A stretch of 64,000 nt of DNA. It comes from Xenoacremonium recifei. Its lineage: Eukaryota; Ascomycota; Sordariomycetes; Hypocreales; Nectriaceae. The notes below the pieces were generated by a model. The model did not search any database. It saw only the letters and a program-made list of their open reading frames with translations, and had not been told where the DNA came from. This document shows, piece by piece, positions 12,015-21,603 of the stretch. Location of the stretch: the NCBI GenBank assembly GCA_012184525.1, contig WOFQ01000011.1:1-64000 (forward strand). The letters are read 5' to 3'. The position numbers and the translations under genes were made by a program. The stretch's first letter is position 1. Every line of letters starts with the position of its first letter.

Positions 12015-12671
12015 CTTCACAGCTATTTTAGACCTACTCGAGACCTGGCACTCTACTGTAACTTCCTCCCACCTTTGCCGCACAAGCTTCACAGCAATTT
12101 TAGACCTACGCAAGCCTTGACACTCAAAGCTGGCTGGACATGATTGGCTGAACCAGCTTTGAGCAGCCTTCACAGCAATTTTAGACCTACTCGAGACATG
12201 ACACTGAGGCTGGTTGCCTTACTATATCTGCCAGCTGGACTTTCACAGCATTTTCAGACATGCAGACCTGACACCCGGTGGGGTCATGATCCCGGACTTC
12301 GCAACAATTTTGGTCCAACGGCAAGCAAGACCTAAGCAAGTTATTAGGCAGCTTTCACAGCATTTTTAGACCTACACAAGACTTGATCCTTGTCACCGCT
12401 TCTCTTGCGCACATGATAGGTCCTAGTTCCCCTTCACAGCATTTTTAGATCTACGCAAGACCTGACACTTGAGGCTGGTTGCCTTGCTAGATCTTCTAAC
12501 TGGACTTTCACGGCATTTTTAGACACGCAGACCTGACGCCCGAAGCGGTCGTAATGGTGATGAGTTGTTTCACAACATCTCCAGAGCTATGCACGACTTT
12601 CCCTTAAATCTTGACAATCGTAATTGCACAGCAATTTTAGACCTATGCAAGACCTTTGCAAGACCTATGCG
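12015..12671 (+). repeat. Degenerate interspersed repeat array, about ten copies, with a roughly 265-bp higher-order period
   Basis: Ten copies of a 35-40 bp core begin near 12015, 12087, 12168, 12241, 12297, 12352, 12432, 12505, 12568 and 12625. The core starts TTCACAGCAATTTTAGACC and continues TACGCAAGACCTGACACT, all on one strand. Spacing alternates (72, 81, 73, 56, 55, 80, 73, 63, 57 bp). The series repeats after four units: offsets 12087 to 12352, 12168 to 12432 and 12241 to 12505 are 264-265 bp, and the linkers match too (GAGGCTGGTTGCCTT at 12206 and at 12471). It is a nested satellite with diverged copies, not coding. Confidence 0.88.
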
Positions 12672-13301
12672 GTTACGACGAGTTTTTGGAACACTCCGAG
12701 CAGAATTGCAGTGGTGGCTCCAGGAAGAATCAGCCGCTCGTGGGAGCAGCCTTCTTTGTCAATTTGACTCTGGTCTTTTATCAATGGATGATTTCTTATC
12801 CATTCAGACTCCTTTTCAGTGTTGAGTGGAAATTTTAAAGTTCAACCCGTTGTCTGAGTTTCATTCTGGATGACATACTCTTCACGGCACACCCTGTACC
12901 AGTGTTGTAGGAGTCGTGGAATCTGCGCCCAAGCACCCTATACAAAGTGATTTCCATTATGACCTGGCAGCACGAATATTTTTGTCATTAATGAAATCTT
13001 AACTGCTAGTGAATATTATTTTATTTCCCTTCTTGACTTGCTGCTCTAACGTCATAATTGGCGTCGAGCTGGTTATCTCGGTATTTAGGGAGACGCTTTT
13101 GGAAGAGCACCAGAAATAAGGCATGATTCTGTAGCAGAAGATGCGAAAACCAGATTTCGAGATCTGGTTGACCTCTCTCGTCATGCGTGACTTGTCCCAA
13201 CTTCTGCCGTGCTTTGCATTGAGTGAGATGAAGCTCGTCTCACGATAGGATACGGAAGTGAAGCTTTCAATCGAAGAACCAAGAATCAGCCTGAGACAAA
13301 A

Positions 13302-13314
13302 TCTCTCTCTCTCT
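13302..13314. repeat. Short (TC)n microsatellite
   Basis: A run of alternating T and C in non-coding DNA. Confidence 0.9.
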
Positions 13315-15812
13315 GTGAATGGATGAACTTTACGGCTTTAACAGCTGAAAAAATAAACTGGCCATCAATCAGTGGTCATCATTTTCCTTAGATGTCCTTC
13401 CAGAGTATTGGGAGCAATGAAGCTCACATCTTATCAGCCAGCCGAGCCAGAATATGGCATGATTCACGACATATTTCAGTATTGGCCCAGCGAAACCTAC
13501 CGATTTGAACTTCTCCTTATCCGTATGCAAGAGACCTCACTTCCAAAACGGCAACTCATGGTCGCGCCCCTTGAACATCAGTCGTTGACAATTTTAGCAC
13601 ACGCCAAGGCTACAAAGTCCCTTTAAATCAATTGATCATAAATCAGCAATGCAAGTCTGACAGAGGGATTCGTGCCAAGAAGTAGTTGACGTACGTTCCT
13701 CGCATTCTCCTATGTACCATAAGCGGAGAGTTTCTGTTCCGGCGTATCTCGGAGTTAGAATCGTCAACACGCACGAATCCCGTCTTGGCAATCTGACGCG
13801 GAAAGGCAAAGCGATTTTTCAGGACGGCTTTCTTGAGGACAAACACGGAGCAGAGAATAATTTTTTTATCAATCTCTAACTGTATTTTCATGATGTTGGG
13901 TTACCTTGTTTTATTGAAGGGGGATCAGCGCATGTTTGTTGGTTCTGAGGACCCCGCCAACTTAGAAGGAAGAGAATCCCAATAATTTTGAACAACGCGG
14001 CCATGAAAATAGGCTTCTACCGTCGAATTCTTTCGGCCGTACAATTTGTCTGAAATTATTCGCGCCCGTGGATGAAACGCAAAGGTCCAGAACCATTCTT
14101 ACGGCCGTGACAGCGGGTGAAGTCTCCTAAGTACTGCAACGCAAACTCATCCGGCGTTTGAGACGGGAGGGAACTACAACAATTTTGGTGTTATGCCGCG
14201 CTCGTGGGATGCTCCTGAGATGAGCAGGACATGGTTCGATATGATGTTCGTCGCAATCACCAACAACGCGAACTGGTGAGATTGAAGAGGATTTAGAGTC
14301 TAAATAAGGCTCAGCCACTTACAAAGCAGAGTGCAGCAACTCCATGGTACTATTGTACGCGCTTGCAACAGAGTGAGAAATAAGCTTGCCAAGCGGTGAG
14401 ATGAATGGACCATGTCTGAGTGTCTGATCTGCGGCTTTACGTCCGTACGGCACTGGATGTCGAGATTGAGTTGTTCGTCCCCACTGGCCTCGCTCGCTCA
14501 GGTCGGACTCGGACACGGACACGGACCTAAACAGCAATATCTGGTGGACACCGGAGCCTTTTGCGTCCTGATGATTCGCTGGCCGGCATCAGGTAAGCAG
14601 TCGCAGATAATTATAGAGGGAGATTAGCAGGGAGTCGCAGCCGTTCCACGTTGCAGGCCATGCCGTAGGGCTGTGAGCCAGCGTGCGATCCACCTGTAGG
14701 GCTTCATCTCTCGCGACTTTGCTCCGTGGCCGTATCTTGGCAAGCTCCAAGCCTCAACCAGGTGTCGTCAGAGAACGATTAGGCTGTCGAATGGCAGAGA
14801 GAGAGCGGCGGCATGGTTCGAGGCCAACGCATCCCGTTGCGCGGCTGCGGGGCGAGTGCGAGGGAGACTTTTCGGACTGCGAAACAGGCAGAGGCAGTGC
14901 TGACAGTGATGGGCGAGGCACAGGAAGCTAGCAGGTAGATCATTGAAGCGGTTTCAGTGAAAAGATGCAGGGCAGATGGCTGGAGACAAGTGATGATGCA
15001 GAGGTAGGCTATGGATCGGGGGTCCTCGGACTTGCCCTCCACCACGTCGCTCGCACTCGCACCTGCCGCATGGCTGATGACGGCAACGGCTGCGGCCCAG
15101 CCAATGAGACGCCGCAACGAGAGGCTCTCGGGTTAGCGCCCAGAAGCCACAGAGAAGAAATGCTGATCGCTGCTAAGCCCGAAGGGGCTCGAGAGCCACT
15201 TTTCGCTTTCGCCTAAGCCTCAGCCACGAATCACGGAGTCTCTGCGCACGGGAGTCCGTCCGTACGAGTCCCGGCCGTAAGAGTAACAGTCTGGTAGGGC
15301 TGCGAATGCGACGATGCGTCGAATCAGACATTCCAGCCGCTCTGTTGGTGCTTACACACGGCGTGGCAGCGGGGCTGGCCTAAGGCACTGCTGGCCCTAA
15401 ACAAGGGGTTGCGGCAGGCACCTAGGTTTGGTATCCTCTCTCGCACCTCGCATCTCGCGCCAACCCACCCTGCCCGCGGAGGCCGTGTCCGAGCTGTCTG
15501 ACTGAGTGCGAGTGCGGGATTGATGATGGGGTCGAAGAGAGAGATGCCGCGCAGGGGTGGGCCAGACAGAGTTGGACGGCTCGTGTATATGAAGACGAGA
15601 CGCCTCCCGGATGAGATGGGGTTTGTTTCCAGTCAGCATCCAGATCCAGATCCAGCAGCTTCCTTCAACATCAGATATCCTCTACATCCACTTACACAAA
15701 GACTTGTTTGTCTCTTGTGAACTGTCTGTTGTGTCATCCATACTTCCTTGACTCCCCCCTGAAATCCTACAACACTCACCCATCCTCAACCGACACTCCC
15801 GATTCTTTCATT

Positions 15813-16782
15813 ATGACTTCTACTACTGCTCTCTCGGCCACAGCCACCATGCTGCCCGCCTCCTACCAGACCGAGGCCTTTGGCTCCGACTCTCTCTGCA
15901 ACCTTCACAACTGCCCCATCGAATGGAGCATCTACACCTACCGCCCCTCGCTGGCCGCCAACATCACCTTCATCGCTCTCTTCGGCGTCATCGGCCTGAT
16001 CCATGCTTACCTGGGCTTCCGATGGAAGGCCTGGGGCTTCATGACCGGTATGCTGCTTGGTTGTGCTTCTGAGATTATCGGGTACATCGGCCGCATCATG
16101 CTCTACTACAACCCCTTCTCCTTCAACGGCTTCATGATCCAGATTGGTAAGTCTAGTCGTGACACTTTCCCATGTCTCCTTCTAACGCATTGTATCTTTA
16201 GTCTGCCTCACTGTCGCTCCCGTCTTCTACACCGCGTCCATCTACGTCACCCTCTCCAAGACCATCAACTTCTTCGCTCCTGAGCTCTCTCGCTTTAAGC
16301 CCGCGCTCTTCTACTGGATCTTCATTCCCTTCGACATCGTCTGCCTTGTCCTCCAGGCCGCCGGCGGTGCCATGTCGACCTCGGACGACAGCGGCAACAC
16401 GGGTGTCGACATCTCCATGGCCGGTCTTGTCCTGCAGGTCATCGTCCTGGTTGTCTTCATCGCCACCTTTGTCGACTACATGGTCCGCTACGTGCGCTCT
16501 GCTGGTGCTTCCAGCATTGACTGGCGCGCCAAGACCTTCTTCTTTGGACTCGCTGCTGCCATCATCCTCATCCTCGTCCGATGCATCTACCGAGTTGCTG
16601 AGCTCCAGGATGGCTATGACGGCAAGCTCATCAAGGAGGAGACCCCCTTCATCATCCTCGAGGGTGTTGTCGTCTTCCTCGCTGCCTGTGCTCTCTGCCT
16701 CGGTCACCCCGGTCTTGTCTTCAGCAAGGAGCAGCGCCGCATCGATGCCGAGAAGGCCGCTTCCACCGACGACAGCAACTAA
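15813..16782 (+). CDS. RTA1-family seven-transmembrane protein (lipid-translocating exporter/resistance family)
   Basis: Exons 15813-16146 and 16202-16782 give 304 aa. The 55-bp intron is GTAAGT...TTTAG and restores MIQIVCLTVAPVFYTASIYV. Seven hydrophobic segments can be traced: the first after residue 48 (ITFIALFGVIGLIHAYLGF), then one beginning near GFMTGML, one in the spliced VCLTVAPVFY region, and further ones in FYWIFIPFDIVCLVLQAAGG, LVLQVIVLVVFIATFVDYM, FFGLAAAIILILVRCIYR and FIILEGVVVFLAACALCLGH. The RCIYRVAEL motif before the last helix and GHPG after it are typical of RTA1/RSB1 proteins. Those act in plasma or internal membranes, in lipid translocation, sterol-drug tolerance or sphingoid base export. 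The exact substrate cannot be told from sequence. The C-terminus is short, cytosolic and charged. Confidence 0.93.
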
Positions 16783-17425
16783 GCTGCCATCCAAACACTC
16801 GGCTATATCAAGGCGAACCCCGAAAATAGCCACCTCTTTTGCTTTGCGGTCGATTTGAGATACCTTTTAGAATTGTGCGGTGATGGCGGTCAATTTCCTT
16901 TGTCTCAGCGATAATGTTGCGATTTTTGTAGGAACATGGAATTAGATGGAGGATACAGGCAGGGCTTATTGGGTCCATATGTGCCCGCCGGAATGGCTGC
17001 GGCTTGCGTGGATGGGCAATAGACGGAATATTGATAAATTTGGTATACCTTGGATGATACAATTTTTACTTATACTGAAGAAAATAAAATAAAAAATATA
17101 CCTTAACGGAACAAAGACACATGGCTGTGCGGCTCTCTCCGAGGAACGTGACAAACTCAATACAGCAACGCGTAGAAATACCACGTGCCTCGAATCAGAA
17201 AGTATGAACTCATTTCATAATAATTTGTGGCCTTGATACTGAACCTGCTAAGGTTGAAGAATCTCAATATGATTTCTTGTCCTTATCATCCCAATTATTC
17301 ACTTTCATCCGATCCGTTTTTGAGACTATAGGGTAAATAAATTCTCAATCCCAACGTCACCGAGACCCGCTCCCCATGACGGAAGAGGCAGCACCTTCCT
17401 TCTTCTTTCATGGGCTTGGACTCAT
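16783..17425. other. Intergenic region between RTA1-type and M18 genes
   Basis: Co-directional spacer of about 640 bp with an AT-rich central part (near 17,035-17,100) that suits a 3' end. I see no coding signal. Confidence 0.65.
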
Positions 17426-19143
17426 GTGACGTCCGCCCTACTTCAACGGCTCGCCTCAACTCCAACTTCCCCTCTCTCGATGCCATTACCGCCTCCCTCC
17501 TCGACAACCCGCATCTTCGCCCGTCCGTGGATGCTGAAACAATCAATTGCTGCTCGGCCGGGTTCCAACTCGTCTTCCTCGCGCTTCTCGACATCGTCCG
17601 CCAGCATGGCCCCTCCCAAGGAAGCTCTCGACTTTGTCGACTTTGTCAACGCTTCTCCGACTCGTTCGAGCCTCCGCCTCACTCAATCTGTCTTTTGCTG
17701 ACGCATTTAGCCTACCATGCTACTCGAAACGCCGCCAAACGCTTCGAAGCTGCTGGCTTCACCCTTATCCGCGAGCGCGACTCCTGGGCCTCGACGCTGC
17801 GCCCAGGCGGCAAGTACTATCTAACCCGCAACGGTTCGACCATCCTCGCCTTCACCATCGGCCGCAAGTGGCGCCCCGGAAACCCTGTGGCCATGGTCGG
17901 CGCCCATACCGACTCGCCGTGCCTCCGCGTCAAGCCCGTCTCCAAAAAGGCCAATGTCGGCTTCCTTCAGGTCGGCGTCGAGACATACGGTGGCGGCATC
18001 TGGACGTCGTGGTTCGACCGCGATCTCAGCATTGCTGGCCGAGTGCTTGTGCGCGAGGGCGACAACTTCGTGCAGAAGCTGATTAAGGTCGATAAACCTC
18101 TTATGCGAATCCCGACGCTGGCAATTCATCTTCACCGACAGAGCAACTTCGATCCCAACAAGGAGACGGAGCTGTTCCCCATTACGGGTCTTGCTGCCGC
18201 GGAGCTGAACAAGGGTGGTCCCAAGCAGGAGAAGAAAGAAGAGGATGAGGATAAGGATGAGGAGGACGAGGAGTTTAAGCCGCTCGAGGCCATGACGGAG
18301 CGCCACCATCCCCATATCATGGATGTCATTGCTTCCGAGGCCGGCGTTGACGTCCCGGCTGTGGTTGACTTTGAGCTTGTGCTCTACGACACGCAGAAGT
18401 CGTGTATTGGTGGGATCAACGACGAATTCGTGTTCTCGCCGCGTCTCGACAATCTGGGCATGACATACTGCTCTGTCGAGGGCCTCATCTCCTCGGTGGA
18501 AGCCCCTGATGCGCTCGACAACGACTCGGTGATCCGGCTAACGGTCTGCTTTGACCATGAAGAGATTGGCTCGACCTCAGCCCAGGGCGCCAACTCGAAT
18601 CTGCTTCCGTCCGTCATCCGACGACTGTCTGTCCTCCCCGGCAACCGGGACGCCGCCAGTGACCAGAGCTACGAGCATGTCCACAGCGACGGTGGTGACG
18701 ATGCCACGGCATACGAGCAGACGTGCTCAAGGTCGTTCCTCCTGTCGGCCGACATGGCGCACTCGGTGCACCCCAACTATGCGGGCAAATACGAGGCGTC
18801 GCACCAGCCGGCCATGAACGGCGGCACCGTCATCAAGATCAACGCCAACCAGCGCTACGCCACCAACTCGCCCGGTATCGTCCTGCTGCAGGAGTGCGCG
18901 AAGGAGGCTGGCGTGCCGCTGCAGCTGTTTGTCGTCCGCAACGACTCCCCCTGCGGCAGCACCATTGGCCCTGGCCTGGCCGCCAAGCTGGGTGTCCGCA
19001 CGCTCGACCTGGGCAACCCGCAGCTGAGCATGCACAGCATCCGCGAGACGGGTGGTACCAAGGACGTGGGTTACGGCATCAAACTCTTCAAGGCGTTCTT
19101 TGAGAGCTATGGCGAGCTGGAGCCGCGCATCCTGGTCGACTAG
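17426..19143 (+). CDS. M18-family aspartyl aminopeptidase
   Basis: Exons 17426-17663 and 17711-19143 encode 556 aa. The 47-bp intron (GTTCGA...TTTAG, branch GCTGAC) restores the conserved start of the peptidase, DFVDFVNASPTPYHATRNAA. Metal and catalytic motifs are complete in long-form numbering: His145 in GAHTDSPCLRVKP, Asp326 in PRLDNLGM, Glu363-Glu364 in FDHEEIGS, and Asp427 and His433 in DMAHSVHPNY. The family is a dodecameric zinc exopeptidase removing N-terminal Asp/Glu. A Lys/Glu/Asp-rich stretch sits near residues 250-265. The first 60 residues are Ser/Ala/Pro/Arg-rich with no Asp or Glu, like a mitochondrial presequence. The internal ATG at 17606 (MAPPKEALDFVDF) matches the usual cytosolic start and would give 496 aa. 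Both starts are plausible. Confidence 0.95.
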
Positions 19144-19561
19144 AAGGAGTCCCACCCCTTCACGATATGTGAATGATTGTATGTAAGAAGCGGCGTGGAG
19201 TTGAGGCGTGGAGTTGGTGTTGTGGGTGTGTAAGCCAAACATGAGAGCACGAGTAGGATATACCTTCAGCTGTGAAGCTAGCCTAGATGAAAGTTCAAAT
19301 TCACTTGCATTGATTCAACGTTGGCGAATTCCCAGTTTCTTGAATTCGGTAGCAAAAAAAACACACCCTAACGCCCAAAGCCCAACCGCCCTATACCGAT
19401 GCATCTCTAGATACCAGCCTGCCTCCCGTCTCCCAGCACACCGTCTCGGACATGACGACATAAAACCAGCCTAAAATCACAACAGCCTCAACCGTCCCGA
19501 AGAACTCCGTGTGATGCGCGTTCTAAGTATACATGCTCTTCCCCCTACTCTCCCACGCATC
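19144..19561. other. Convergent intergenic region
   Basis: About 420 bp between the M18 peptidase stop and the stop of the Whi5/Nrm1-type gene. It should carry both 3' UTRs. I see no coding signal. Confidence 0.65.
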
Positions 19562-20274
19562 TCATGCCTCGCCCTGCACAACACCCTCAACCGTAGGATT
19601 CTCGTGCCGCGGACTCGAATGCGGACTCTGCACGCGCACGACCCGCGCCCGCGGCAGGGGCTTGCGCTGCAGGTCCTTGAGCGGGATGTGCGCCTGGCCG
19701 GTCCGCAGCTTGTAGGAGGCCAGGCCGAGGCGCAGGCGGAGGATTTCTACTTTCTGGGAGGGGGAGGGACGTTAGCGGTTGTCAATGCGGAGGATATAAG
19801 AAGCCTCTAGGTAGGTATATATAGGTCAAGGTTGGGGACGGGAACGTACCTCGCGGGCCTCTTCGCGCGTCAGTGTCGGCCGTGGCGCTTCGGGCACGCG
19901 CTCAACAGTCTCGGCTTGCACATCCGTCGCGGCAGTCGCCCACGACGCATCGTTTGGCTCGGTGTCGAACACGGAACTCGTGTCGGGGCTCTGACTCCGC
20001 GAACGCTGGTCCTGCACATACAATCAATCCATTAGCATCTATCTCCTCCAACCTCACTCCTCGCAAGGAACCGCGTACGTACCTCGTCCAGACACGCCTT
20101 CTTCGCGCTCCCCAGCACCACCACATCCTCCATCCCGCGCTTCCGCCCCTCCGGAAACAGCCGCAGATGCGGACTCGCCGCCACGAGCGCCTTGGGCTTG
20201 ACTGGCGTGGAAGGCTTCGCGTTCGCGTCCAGCGGGGCGAGGGCGCGTCGTTTGGAGGGTGAGCAGGTCTCCAT
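19562..20274 (-). CDS. Whi5/Nrm1-family G1/S transcriptional repressor (small CDK-regulated protein)
   Basis: Three exons, complement(19562-19753, 19850-20011, 20083-20274), each a whole number of codons (64, 54, 64), encode 181 aa. The introns are 96 and 71 bp with GTACGT donors and CCCAG/GCAG acceptors. Exon 1 begins METCSPSKRRALAPLDANAK, a form common at the start of fungal Whi5-like proteins. Exon 2 has VFDTEPNDASWATAATD. Exons 2 and 3 join to TREEAREKVEILRLRLGLAS (from residue 112), continuing YKLRTGQ; this is the diagnostic Whi5/Nrm1 block that binds SBF/MBF. SP and TP dipeptides are possible CDK sites. Family role: inhibits G1/S transcription until phosphorylated. No single frame shows the gene; it appears only after splicing. 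Confidence 0.87.
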
Positions 20275-21603
20275 TGTTGGCTTTTGTGTGAAGGGTTTCA
20301 AACAAGTTCGATTGCTGGTGTCGTAGGGAGGTGTATGGTGTGTAGGTCAGGACAGGACGTGTCGTGTGTGTGAGGTGTAGTAGTAGTATGAGGTCAGGCG
20401 TGGTGGCGGACCGATGGCATGTAGACGTGACCAAGACAAACAAACCGCGCCTAAACGCAAAGGGTATCTCTCTCTCTTTCCTTTCCGTTCTTTCCCACGC
20501 GAACAAACAAACACAAAACCGATAAGGACCGAAATCTTGGAAATCACTCTCGACGATACAAGTTGCAAGTAGACCGTAGCTCCAAACCGCGAAAACGCGC
20601 TCCTCATATTCCCTCCCCACCCCGTTGTCCGTCCTCCAGGGTCCAAGTATTTACTTATTTCCCTTTCGCGCCTAGCCCTGCTTATGTCACGCCCAGGAGC
20701 CTTAGCGCCGGGTGAATGTGGAGACGCGCTTTGCCGGGAGTGGGGGCGGCTCCTACCCGGGAGCGTGCAGAAGGAGTGGGGCATGACCGCGAACCCCGGA
20801 GATGCCGCCCGGAGGAGGGGTGGAGTCTAGGCGATCTTCGGGGCTTCCGGGGAAGCGCGCGTGGAATATTCCATGCATGCGGGCGGGCGTTGGTTGCGGC
20901 TGAGATGCGGTGCTAAACCTCGATAGGCTCTCAATGTCTACTTGATTGGCAGTCACTCACAGTGCACTTCAAACTCGGTTTGTAAGTAACGCTCCGCGTG
21001 TATTGACCCTCATGACATCCCCGGGGGTATTGTATCATCATCCACTCCCGCGTGTACTGAAATCCTTCCCTCCATACGGAGTCCATAATACGTTAACATT
21101 CGTACAAAAACGGAAAACGATGCATCTAACGGTACTGCATCCGCAAGGAAATCGAAACGCCCCCCTAAGTAAAAACACCTCCGATCTGCCGCCGCCGCCG
21201 CCGCCTCCGTCATTAACCCATATACCGTCGAGACACCTCCGTCTCGTCACGGCCCCGTGCAATCCCAAAAACAAAAATTCATCAAAAGAGACAAAAGTTG
21301 CTCCCTACCCCGTGGCCGAAGCCATCGGGGCCCTGGTCCAACGCCTGTGATTGCTTTCGTTTCCACCGTAGCCTCCCCTCCGCGACCCCCCAAGCCTCGT
21401 ATTTTCCTGAGTGGTGCCAAACGCAACCTGTCCTATTTGCGTCGATCCGGCTTTTGTGTCCAATAAATTTCATCGTCCGTAGTTGCAATCGCGGTCCAAG
21501 CATCCCCCAAGTTCGTCAAAGTCGGGTATATATCCAGGGACGCCCGGGAAAAGCAAAGTGTCACATAATCAACAATTCTTCAACTTCCTCGTACACACAC
21601 CTC
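20275..21603. other. Intergenic region upstream of the Whi5/Nrm1 gene
   Basis: Holds the Whi5/Nrm1-type promoter and leader (on the minus strand, AG/GA-rich near 20,460-20,500) and the MED15 3' UTR. A (GCC)n run occurs near 21,188-21,206. No separate gene seen. Confidence 0.6.

Larger units (their letters stand above)
10442..15812. other. Gene-free, partly AT-rich region with a repeat array
   Basis: Over 5 kb without a recognisable gene. About 11,240-11,580 is G/T-rich on the + strand. About 11,600-14,100 is more AT-rich than the rest of the window and contains the degenerate array at 12,015-12,671. The remaining short frames (for example 13372-13626 +, 13643-13891 -) have no recognisable domain. 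The last few hundred bases before 15,813 form a CT-rich promoter and leader for the RTA1-type gene. Confidence 0.6.

Noticed and set aside
12015..12671. CRISPR-like look of regularly repeated cores
   Set aside because: Spacers are not unique (they match between blocks), spacing is irregular at 55-81 bp, the cores are degenerate, and the genome is eukaryotic.
16198..16833. 211-codon frame antisense to the RTA1-type gene
   Set aside because: Same codon-bias artefact; acidic low-complexity translation with no domain.
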